A stretch of DNA of 32,360 nt, from IMG/VR virus record IMGVR_UViG_3300018049_000085, positions 1 through 32,360 of that record, one strand, 5' to 3'. Origin of the DNA: a virus. The translations under genes and the position numbers were made by a program. How positions within the stretch are numbered: position 1 is the first letter of the stretch; every line of letters begins with the position of its first letter. Under the pieces are notes generated by a model. That model searched no databases. It worked only from the letters and a program-made list of their open reading frames with translations, and was not told the origin of the DNA. Positions 1 through 6,986 of this stretch are shown in pieces.

Positions 1-88
1 CCCGATCATATTTATCACGATGCCATATGAAGTGTTCAACTGAATTTTGAATTGTTCTTACGTTTGCACATTGCAAATAATGAGACAT
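1..88 (-). CDS. 5' end of an unknown leftward gene (partial)
   Basis: The reverse complement of bases 88 to 2 reads as 29 codons without a stop, beginning MSHYLQCANVRTIQNSVEHF, and continues past the left edge of the window. The ATG lies two bases beyond the stop codon of the next gene upstream (91-636), the same tight packing seen throughout the window, so it is probably the third gene of the leftward unit driven from 2561-2589. I do not recognise the fragment. There is only a weak, distant GGAG ahead of the start, so expression may depend on translational coupling with the gene before it. Confidence 0.6.
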   Translation of the reverse strand, partial: MSHYLQCANVRTIQNSVEHFIWHRDKYDR

Positions 89-90
89 TT

Positions 91-636
91 TTACCAATAT
101 GCTCCAGGATTGTTAACTTCCATACCTAACATTGCCGAATATCTGGGAAGGCGACACGACCAGTAGGATGCAGTTGTCTTATCTGTAGCACCTTTACAGT
201 TATGCCGAGCGGCAAATGATGCTCTCTTCTTTGGATCATTAAATTTAACTTTCAAGCTTCCACCACCATCAGCAGCACCAAAAGATACTTTACGAATGTT
301 TCCTGATTTTGGATCACGAACATACACATAGAATTTTTTATCACCACCTCTTTTTGGCTTGTTAAGTTCAACCTTTTGTCCTTGATACTCAGCTTTTGCT
401 TCACACATTACAGGTAAATCAAGTGGCACATATTTGATGTTACCATCTTCTTCAATGAAATCAAAAGTTCCCAAGTCTGTTGTTCCGAGAAATTCAAGGT
501 CATCATCATGTTTCAAATCTTTTTCTCTTGCTTCGGCCATGAATTGATAGAAATCTGCAGAGTATGGTTGAAACAATGAGAAACAATAAGGCATATTGTT
601 TTGCTCACAAAATTGAAAAGCTTCTTGTAAGTTCAT
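91..636 (-). CDS. conserved phage protein with Cys/Trp-rich C-terminal module, function unknown
   Basis: This 181-residue protein has two parts. Residues 1-98 are acidic and variable. Residues 99-165 form a compact module reading KKFYVYVRDPKSGNIRKVSF, a Gly-rich turn, then DPKKRASFAARHNC and ASYWSCRLPRY. I recognise this pattern (FxVYVxDPxTGxxxKVxFG, then RxSFxARHNC, then KTxAxYWSC) as a recurring module in T4-like phages, especially marine ones, where it turns up in head-associated or uncharacterised proteins; no activity is known to me. The two conserved Cys, with His145 beside the first, could bind a metal, but that is inference. The gene follows the helicase with an 11-base gap and has no strong ribosome site of its own, so it is likely co-transcribed and coupled. 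The reading frame is secure; the function is not. Confidence 0.85.
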   Translation of the reverse strand: MNLQEAFQFCEQNNMPYCFSLFQPYSADFYQFMAEAREKDLKHDDDLEFLGTTDLGTFDFIEEDGNIKYVPLDLPVMCEAKAEYQGQKVELNKPKRGGDKKFYVYVRDPKSGNIRKVSFGAADGGGSLKVKFNDPKKRASFAARHNCKGATDKTTASYWSCRLPRYSAMLGMEVNNPGAYW

Positions 637-647
637 AGTTATTTGTT

Positions 648-2513
648 CTAATTGGTTGTATTAAAAAATAACGGATCAAAAGATGTTATGCTGATCGTTG
701 CCTTTCCGTTAAGTACATGCTTCTGAATATTGAAAATGTTTTCAAAGATACCTTTGCTGGCTTTACCATGTATTTCACCAGTGTGCATCTTTTTTATATT
801 TAGATTAATATGATGTTCATTTTCAATTGCTTGTTCAGCCGCAATCAGAACATCACTCCTTTCTTTTGCATCATAACGATGATTCAATTTTAAATTCTTT
901 GATAAGTATTTGTACAACAAATCATTTTGCATCTGTGCCTTGAGAGATAGCCGATACTTTGCACGATTGACTGTATTATTCTTAATGATTTCAAGAATAT
1001 CATTTGGATCAACATGACGTTTCTTCAAAGCAAGCCACTCTTTTGCAATTTTAATCTCACGATTTTCAGATGCAGTTCGATTCTTTTGCAGTAGAAGTTC
1101 ACGCAATCTTTTGTTTACATTGACATCACTCTTGATATAATCTGAAATGATTGATATTTTTTCAAGCTTACGTTCATTACGAACTACTCTTGAATTTTCT
1201 TTTGATTGTTCTTGATCATTCTTATTGATCTCTACATAGAACTTTGTATAGTTTACATCAAACTCATACTTTTCAAGTTCTTGTCCTAGAATATATGAAT
1301 TGTGACTTTGATTTGTTACATCAAGTTCATAGAAATAATTTGCAACTCTTGTATAATCAATCTTTACTTCACCATTTACATTACGAAAGCCATACTGCCG
1401 CCATGATTTATGAAGCATCGACATTGTATTCAATGTTTGATCAATAATACGATTGTGATTTTTCTCTTCTGAATTTTTTGCAAGAGTGTTTAAAGCAATC
1501 TCAAGTGACTTGGCATTATCAGTAAAATCATACCATTCTTCAAATACATCTTTCTTTACTTCAAAGTTTTCATCCTTTTTATACCAAATATATGATTCAT
1601 GATTCGCACTTCTTGCTCTGCTGGTAAATTGACGAATGATATCAGCACTCTTATCCTTATCAATGTAATGTATCTGCGAAATACTTTTGTTTAGTAGATT
1701 GATACCTTCTGTTAACATGGACGTTGTAATAATCACATCGACATCTTTAGCAATACGTTCATTCTTTAGCATCTGAATGATTTCTTCTTCATTCTTCTGA
1801 TCACTATCGATCGACAATGGTCGGAATCCAAGGTCTTCAAGAGATTGTGCAAGTGCTACATTCTCACTTTTATTGTTTCGATAGATCAATACCTTTTCTT
1901 TTCGTTCGACATTTCGTGTGAAGTGATTAATCATCACCTCATTCATCGTAACTTTATCACTGTTCTCAATGTGGACACAAGTGACTACATCTTTCTTTCG
2001 ATTCTTTTGTGAGATTTTGATATGCTCATCAACAATTAAGAAGTTACTTAGATATCTTGGTTCATATGTACTTGAAAATAAATTGACTTTTTTGAATGAA
2101 CGCTGCCGGATTGCGTTTGAGATATAGTACATGACATTGCCACGATAGTTTGCAGCAAGATATAAATTATGACATTCATCAAGATGAAGTTCATATTCAT
2201 TCAGGTCTAGGTCTCTTTTGATCAATGATACAAGTTTATCATAGGTACAAACAATTTTAGTACCACGGTCTGGTTCAAAGTTCTGATTGTCAAGAAGATA
2301 TTGAAAATTAGGATGCTTTTCTTGTTGCTGAAGAACCTGTGATGTATACGGAAAGGCAATGATTACTTTCTCAAGAAGTTTTGCCCGTTGAAACATCAAT
2401 TCAGTTTTGCCAGTACCTGTTGGTGAATCAATCAGAGTACTATAGTTATCCTTACAGAACAAGAGGCTATGCGGAAGCTCACTTACAAAGGTTGTTATTT
2501 CATGTTTTTTCAC
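648..2513 (-). CDS. superfamily 2 DExH/D-type helicase
   Basis: The protein is about 621 residues. Numbered from the longer frame (start at 2519), Walker A is SPTGTGKTE at residues 32-40, the Walker B/DExH box is HLDECHNL at 112-119, motif III is SST near 149-151, motif V is TTSMLTEGINL at 265-275, and motif VI is IRQFTSRARS at 295-304. This is a complete set of SF2 motifs, so an ATP-driven nucleic-acid translocase or helicase is expected. The box reads DECH rather than DEAD or DEAH. The last 310 residues are helical, Lys/Glu-rich and match nothing I know; they may give specificity. T4 UvsW and origin-binding helicases are distant analogues, not confident assignments. A GTG start at 2513 is preferred because GGAG at 2519-2522 lies five bases ahead of it, whereas the upstream in-frame GTG at 2519 overlaps that GGAG. 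Strand, promoter and function set it apart from the structural operon. Confidence 0.85.
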   Translation of the reverse strand: MKKHEITTFVSELPHSLLFCKDNYSTLIDSPTGTGKTELMFQRAKLLEKVIIAFPYTSQVLQQQEKHPNFQYLLDNQNFEPDRGTKIVCTYDKLVSLIKRDLDLNEYELHLDECHNLYLAANYRGNVMYYISNAIRQRSFKKVNLFSSTYEPRYLSNFLIVDEHIKISQKNRKKDVVTCVHIENSDKVTMNEVMINHFTRNVERKEKVLIYRNNKSENVALAQSLEDLGFRPLSIDSDQKNEEEIIQMLKNERIAKDVDVIITTSMLTEGINLLNKSISQIHYIDKDKSADIIRQFTSRARSANHESYIWYKKDENFEVKKDVFEEWYDFTDNAKSLEIALNTLAKNSEEKNHNRIIDQTLNTMSMLHKSWRQYGFRNVNGEVKIDYTRVANYFYELDVTNQSHNSYILGQELEKYEFDVNYTKFYVEINKNDQEQSKENSRVVRNERKLEKISIISDYIKSDVNVNKRLRELLLQKNRTASENREIKIAKEWLALKKRHVDPNDILEIIKNNTVNRAKYRLSLKAQMQNDLLYKYLSKNLKLNHRYDAKERSDVLIAAEQAIENEHHINLNIKKMHTGEIHGKASKGIFENIFNIQKHVLNGKATISITSFDPLFFNTTN

Positions 2514-2518
2514 GTTCA

Positions 2519-2522
2519 CTCC
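2519..2522 (-). promoter_or_regulatory. Shine-Dalgarno site that fixes the helicase start
   Basis: On the minus strand GGAG is followed by TGAAC and then GTG at 2513-2511, a five-base spacer. The first in-frame GTG (2519-2517) shares its G with the GGAG itself and so cannot use it. This argues for the second GTG as the true start. Confidence 0.6.
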
Positions 2523-2560
2523 ATATGATAAGGTTCCAGGTCAAATAAAACACCTATCTG

Positions 2561-2589
2561 ATTATATCATATCTAGTGTACATAGTCAA
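2561..2589 (-). promoter_or_regulatory. consensus sigma70-type promoter, leftward
   Basis: On the minus strand the -35 box is TTGACT (2589-2584, five of six matches to TTGACA). The spacer is exactly 17 bases. The -10 box is a perfect TATAAT (2566-2561). Initiation would fall near 2554, giving a leader of about 40 bases before the helicase GTG at 2513. It lies in the only sizeable non-coding gap of the window, between the gp4-type gene and the helicase, and points away from the structural operon. It would drive the helicase and the two genes after it, probably early in infection by unmodified host RNA polymerase. Confidence 0.8.
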
Positions 2590-2613
2590 GTAGATCTTAT
2601 AAACATTCTCAAC

Positions 2614-3054
2614 TTAGATATTGATTCCCATTTTACCTAGTTCTTTCTCAGTCCAGACTACAAATTTCCAATTCTGCTTTGCACAGAATTCTTTTGCCTG
2701 TTTCCATTTTGATTGATTGATAATATATACAATCGCCTGTTGTTTATAATTTCTCACTCGCCTTGTTGGTGGTTGTGTCTCACGATATGGTTTGACCTCA
2801 ACCATATATACTTCATTGTTTTTGTTCATGAAAACAAAATCTGGAAAATATGAATGCATTTTCTTGTCAATTGGATTCATATAAGGTACAATAAGTCCTT
2901 CACTGTTCCACCACTGCACATTTGATGATTCATCAAAAAACGCCATGATGCGTTTTTCCCAGGAACTCCGATAAATAACATTACGAGAATTGCCTTTATA
3001 TTTCTCAATGTGTTTTGGTACGAACTTTCCCTGTCTATATTTTGTTCTACTCAT
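2614..3054 (-). CDS. gp4: head completion nuclease, T4 gp4 type
   Basis: The product has 146 residues, close to the roughly 150 of T4 gp4. It shows the core of a PD-(D/E)xK, TnsA-like nuclease fold: YRSSWEKR at 28-35 (Glu33), YFPDFVF at 69-75 (Asp72) and VYMVEVKPY at 82-90 (Glu86, Lys88). In T4, gp4 acts on the packaged head before tail joining; loss gives heads that cannot take tails. In T4 the gene also lies next to gene 53 and gene 5, and the same neighbourhood appears here. It is transcribed leftward, divergently from the structural operon, with only eight bases between the two start codons, so its promoter must lie inside the 5' end of the neighbouring gene. No clear ribosome site precedes its ATG. 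Confidence 0.85.
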   Translation of the reverse strand: MSRTKYRQGKFVPKHIEKYKGNSRNVIYRSSWEKRIMAFFDESSNVQWWNSEGLIVPYMNPIDKKMHSYFPDFVFMNKNNEVYMVEVKPYRETQPPTRRVRNYKQQAIVYIINQSKWKQAKEFCAKQNWKFVVWTEKELGKMGINI

Positions 3055-3062
3055 AGGTACAA

Positions 3063-4025
3063 TTGTCAGTTACTGTTTTAACATATCCATATAAAAAGAG
3101 AGACTTTCAAAAAATATTTATGAGGATGGATATTGTGGAGAACAAAGTTGATCCTGCGGTAGGAACACCTGACGATAAAACAAAGGCATCAATATACATG
3201 CCTGCACCAAAAGGATTGCTAATTGAGAACCACTTGATCAATTGGAGAGGTTCTGATTTAGGTATCTCAGGTGAACTTGTCATGAATAGTTCTGACCGTG
3301 TCCGTGATGCTTTCAACTCTTCAGGAACAACTGGTTTTGTTTCTGGACTTATGTCAAGCATGGGTACAGTTGTTGACGAGGCATCAAAGGCGGCATCAAC
3401 TTGGGTTGATCGTCAAGTGATGGAAGCAACTAGTTTTGGTTTACCAATTATCAATCAAGCATTTGGACAAACAGCAAGGTCAAATCATACACTGATGTTT
3501 GAAGGTGTCGACAAAGTGCGTGACTTTATTCTTGAATGGAATATATTTCCAAACAATTATGAAGATGCCGATTCAATTGAAACTATTATTGCTGTTCTAC
3601 AAAAGGCAGCATTACCTAAAATTGATAATAAAACAATTCTCGATAAAATTCAAGATGTTGCAGTCTCTGCTTTTTCGGATAAAAATGAAGACCGTGATGT
3701 AAAAGAAAACAAACCCGTAATGCCATCGGGTTTATATAGTGTAACGTATAAGTTACCATACAAAGTTAAGCTTAAATTATTTGAAAGAAAAGATTCGAGT
3801 GGTGCTTATAATAATCTATCGACAACAGATTTAATTGAAATTACACACCTAACAAGTTTTCCAAAAGAACTTGTAATGAGAAACATTTATCTTGAACATG
3901 ATATTAGTGGCACACAACCACCATTAATCGAATATAATGGTGAATACTTTCATACAAAATATAATCTTCGTGTATCATTAACAGATATTACTGTTACAAC
4001 AAGTGAAGATATAAACTACACCTAA
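3063..4025 (+). CDS. baseplate tail-tube initiator, gp48/gp54 type (first copy)
   Basis: This 320-residue protein has the pattern of phage tube caps, the baseplate proteins that sit on the central hub and start tail-tube polymerisation. The N-terminal block TYPYKKRDFQKIFMRMDIVE and the later MPAPKGLLIE align by eye with RFPADLGTGLIKNYIRFQFYE and LPITPDL in the next gene. The central block, ARSNHTLMFEGVDKVRDFIL then EWNIFPNN, parallels NHNLMLMFNG and LSWTLRPKNEFEADTIL in that protein, and FTWDLTPRSTEDL of T4 gp48. The pair is therefore probably a gp48/gp54 set; I cannot say which is which. The start is a TTG at 3063, with AGGT at 3055-3058 ahead of it. The first ATG (3120) would delete the conserved N-terminal strand and has no ribosome site, so TTG is preferred. 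It heads the rightward structural operon. Confidence 0.8.
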   Translation: MSVTVLTYPYKKRDFQKIFMRMDIVENKVDPAVGTPDDKTKASIYMPAPKGLLIENHLINWRGSDLGISGELVMNSSDRVRDAFNSSGTTGFVSGLMSSMGTVVDEASKAASTWVDRQVMEATSFGLPIINQAFGQTARSNHTLMFEGVDKVRDFILEWNIFPNNYEDADSIETIIAVLQKAALPKIDNKTILDKIQDVAVSAFSDKNEDRDVKENKPVMPSGLYSVTYKLPYKVKLKLFERKDSSGAYNNLSTTDLIEITHLTSFPKELVMRNIYLEHDISGTQPPLIEYNGEYFHTKYNLRVSLTDITVTTSEDINYT

Positions 4026-4026
4026 T

Positions 4027-4926
4027 ATGTCAACACCAAATGAATTAAGATTTCCTGCTGACTTAGGTACGGGACTTATAAAAAACTATATTCGATTTCA
4101 GTTTTATGAAAAGACTAAAACAAGTCCAAGCGTTACATATGATCCAACAAGTGTAAATCTTGCAAAGTATACTCGGTATAAGCCAGATATCTTTTTACCG
4201 ATAACTCCTGATCTATTTCGTGATGTATTAGGTATTGCTTATAATGAAACAAATCTTGGTGTTCTTGGTTCTCTGTTGTATAATGAGGCGAAGAGAATGA
4301 ATGATCTAAGTGCCGAATCAATTGAAAGAGCATTTTCAAATGCACTATCAACAGAGGCAATTAAAAATGGCATTAAATCATATGTAAACACCCAGATAAC
4401 AACCTCAAGTGTAGATGCTGTTAAGGCGTATGCTTATAAAAATGGCATGGCATATAATCATAACTTGATGCTGATGTTTAATGGCACAGCCTCACACTAT
4501 CGATTCTTTCGTTTAAGTTGGACGTTAAGACCTAAAAATGAATTTGAAGCAGACACAATTCTTAAAATTGAAAAAACATTTTTGAAAAACATTTTACCAA
4601 CAACAGCAAATGGTGGAATGAATAGTAGAGATTTAAAGTATGATAATCATTTTAAGTATCCTTATGAAATTCATATGAAGGTATATATTAATAATCAAGA
4701 ATTTACTAAGTTTAATTTATTACCCTGTTTTGGTATCTTCTTTGATGCCTCTCATGAAGAACACCAAGAAGGTCTTGAGTTATCTTTAATGAAAGGTAAA
4801 GGTGATCGTATATACTATACCCAAACAATTTTAAACTTGGGTCTTCAAGAAAAAGAACAATTTACAAGAGAAAGTGTTACATTCTCAAGAAAGCCAAAAC
4901 AATTAGTTGAGGATATATTCAAATGA
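4027..4926 (+). CDS. baseplate tail-tube initiator, gp48/gp54 type (second copy)
   Basis: The product has 299 residues and shares its fold pattern with the preceding gene: a proline-start strand (LRFPADLG, residues 7-14), NYIRFQFYE, an LPITPDL strand, a helical Ala/Asn-rich middle, then HNLMLMFNG followed by RLSWTLRPKNEFEADTILKI. In T4 the two tube-initiator proteins gp48 and gp54 sit in successive rings between hub and tube, and two adjacent paralogous genes here fit that arrangement. It starts one base after the preceding stop codon, and its last four bases (ATGA) contain the start of the gp53 gene, so translation is probably coupled along the row. Confidence 0.8.
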   Translation: MSTPNELRFPADLGTGLIKNYIRFQFYEKTKTSPSVTYDPTSVNLAKYTRYKPDIFLPITPDLFRDVLGIAYNETNLGVLGSLLYNEAKRMNDLSAESIERAFSNALSTEAIKNGIKSYVNTQITTSSVDAVKAYAYKNGMAYNHNLMLMFNGTASHYRFFRLSWTLRPKNEFEADTILKIEKTFLKNILPTTANGGMNSRDLKYDNHFKYPYEIHMKVYINNQEFTKFNLLPCFGIFFDASHEEHQEGLELSLMKGKGDRIYYTQTILNLGLQEKEQFTRESVTFSRKPKQLVEDIFK

Positions 4927-5432
4927 ATTTCTTTCGCAATTTTCCAAAAACATATGTTAAAGTTGAGAATGTAAATATTGCGTTGATTGATATTTCAATT
5001 CGTACAAAAATTATGGATTGGATTACAAAAACAAATGAACACTTAGTTAAAGGTACATATATTCTTGAGACTGAACAAAGACCAGAACAGGCATGTTATG
5101 AATTATATGATACTACAGATTATACTTACATATTATTAATATTGAATAATGTATATGATGTCTATGAAGATTGGATACATCCAACAGAAATACTTGATAA
5201 ATTGATCATTAAACAGCATGGTTCAATTTCAGCAGCAAGAAATAAAATATATCAATGGTATGACTTTTCAGGTACAGAAGTTTCCGAAAAGTCACCAGAA
5301 AGATATAAGAGTTTAAGTTATTATGATAAAATGATGCAAGATAATGAACGAAAAAGAAAAATCAAAACTCTTGACCTAGCATCAACAATGCGCATACACA
5401 ATGATTTTGCACAAGTTTTAAGTAAAATATGA
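4923..5432 (+). CDS. gp53: baseplate wedge protein gp53
   Basis: This 169-residue protein matches T4 gp53 in length and layout. The region RPEQACYELYDTTDYTYILL corresponds to RPEELANAIYGNPQLYWVLL of T4, NVYDVYEDWI to NDNYDPYYGWI, and the C-terminal tail has the same charged helix (DNERKRKIKTLDLASTMRIH, compare ENEKLRQIKIIAKSDINSF). gp53 belongs to the inner baseplate and, with gp25 and gp6, closes the wedge around the hub. The start overlaps the previous stop as ATGA, and its own end overlaps the hub gene in the same way. Confidence 0.9.
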   Translation: MNFFRNFPKTYVKVENVNIALIDISIRTKIMDWITKTNEHLVKGTYILETEQRPEQACYELYDTTDYTYILLILNNVYDVYEDWIHPTEILDKLIIKQHGSISAARNKIYQWYDFSGTEVSEKSPERYKSLSYYDKMMQDNERKRKIKTLDLASTMRIHNDFAQVLSKI

Positions 5433-6985
5433 GGACGATATTTTCAAAAACAAAAAAAGAAGACCTGTTTCCCGAACAAATAGGTGACTATGAATTGATC
5501 TCTTTAATGCTTGAGTCACCAAGAGATGATAAAGGCACAGGTATTAAGTTTAAACAATATGGTCTTGATTTCATTTATACAAATTTTAGTATATACGAAG
5601 ACTTATATTCAAATTGTTTGACAGGTTCTGTAACACTAATGGATGGAAATCATTTAATTACAGATTTTCCAATCATTGGAGAAGAAACAATTGAGTTATG
5701 TTTTCGTTCAATGAATACACCAATTTGTATATTATTAAGAATGAGAGTTACTGGTATTTCTCCAGTTTCTAAAGTTAATGAAAATACTTATTTGTACACA
5801 TTGTATCTTACATCAAATGTAGCCATTGAAAGTGAAAAGCAAAAGATATCAAAAGCATTTCATGAGGGCACTGTCTCACAAATAGTTGAATATATTTGTT
5901 TGAAGTATTTGAAAATGATTGATGATTCAACTCTTTCTTTTCAAAAAGAAGGTGATTTCTCATTAAAGCATAAAGATAAGTATTCAAATTATTTTGCAAT
6001 TGAAACAAATTCTGGTCATACTGAAAAATATATTGCACCATATTATTCACCATTTCGCATAATAAATAAATTATGTAAAAGAGCAATATCAGAAACTGGA
6101 TCATTATATTTTTTCTTTCAGGATATCAATAAGTTTCGTTTTATTAGCCTTGAGGATTTATTTAAGAAAAGAGATGGTGAACAAGCATTTAAAAAATTAG
6201 TTTATATACCAGCAGATAATATTAATCGTGATAATTTAGGTGCGTGGAATATTGTTACAGATTATAAGATTAAAGATAAGTTTGATGTGTTCAAGAATAT
6301 GTCAAGAGGATTATATTCTTCTGTATATTCATTTATTGATGTTGAAAAACGTAATGTAACAAAAAAGGAATTTTATTATCAAAGAGATGCAAAAAAATTC
6401 CATCATATTAATAATGACAAATTTTTATTAACAACAGACAATAGTGATATAACACATAAGATTTCAGAAGAAATTCCAAGCACAGTTGCTGGTGTTGTAA
6501 TGTATCATACAGGTGATCCAGAATCTCAAGATCGAACAATACACCATGCTGAGGTGTTGCAAAGAAGATTAGCAATGCAAGCAAGCATTGACTCAATGGT
6601 TATTCAAGTTGTTCTACCTGGTGATACATCTGGACAAATTTCAATCGGTGATATTGTTGAATTTGTATTTCCAAAAAATGATAAAAAAGAAGGTGACCAA
6701 TATTTAAGTGGTAGATATATGGTCACTCGAATTAATCATTCAATCGATACTGTAAAGAAATATTCATTAATTGTTGAGTTGGTGACTGATTCAATAAACA
6801 ATGATTATCAATTAGTACCTGAAGTTCCAAATAGTAAATTAGGAATTAAAACAGTAGCAAAAGAAATATTACTGGAGCAGGATCAAGATTTAGTAATGTC
6901 TTCGATATTATCACTTGATGCAGTTGACCGATATAATGAAGAAACAAGAAAAACAGATCTAAGAGATCGTACAGTAGGTAATTAA
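5429..6985 (+). CDS. gp27: baseplate hub protein, gp27 type
   Basis: This 518-residue protein lies between gp53 and the gp5 spike. Visible blocks are FKQYGLDFIYTNFSIYEDLY and GSVTLMDGNHLITDFPIIGE in the N-terminal domain, EKYIAPYYSPFRIINKLCKR and GSLYFFFQDINKFRFISLED in the middle, and SGQISIGDIVEFVFPKND plus SGRYMVTRINHSI near the C-terminus. This layout of interleaved beta-barrels, ending in a GDxVEFxxP...GRYxVTxIxH element, is that of hub proteins of the gp27/gpD family. T4 gp27 is shorter (391 residues), so this is an enlarged version. It should form the trimeric torus that carries the gp5 spike and receives the tube initiators. It overlaps gp53 by ATGA and is followed one base later by gp5. 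Confidence 0.8.
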   Translation: MRTIFSKTKKEDLFPEQIGDYELISLMLESPRDDKGTGIKFKQYGLDFIYTNFSIYEDLYSNCLTGSVTLMDGNHLITDFPIIGEETIELCFRSMNTPICILLRMRVTGISPVSKVNENTYLYTLYLTSNVAIESEKQKISKAFHEGTVSQIVEYICLKYLKMIDDSTLSFQKEGDFSLKHKDKYSNYFAIETNSGHTEKYIAPYYSPFRIINKLCKRAISETGSLYFFFQDINKFRFISLEDLFKKRDGEQAFKKLVYIPADNINRDNLGAWNIVTDYKIKDKFDVFKNMSRGLYSSVYSFIDVEKRNVTKKEFYYQRDAKKFHHINNDKFLLTTDNSDITHKISEEIPSTVAGVVMYHTGDPESQDRTIHHAEVLQRRLAMQASIDSMVIQVVLPGDTSGQISIGDIVEFVFPKNDKKEGDQYLSGRYMVTRINHSIDTVKKYSLIVELVTDSINNDYQLVPEVPNSKLGIKTVAKEILLEQDQDLVMSSILSLDAVDRYNEETRKTDLRDRTVGN

Positions 6986-6986
6986 T

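Noticed and set aside
3036-3041. TATATT as a possible -10 box ahead of the TTG start at 3063
   Set aside because: No acceptable -35 box lies at 15-18 bases; the best (TTGGTA) has a 15-base spacer and poor match.
3120-3128. ATG codons at 3120 and 3126 as alternative starts of the first tube-initiator gene
   Set aside because: Neither has a spaced ribosome site, and both would remove the N-terminal strand that aligns with the paralogous next protein. The TTG at 3063 is preferred.
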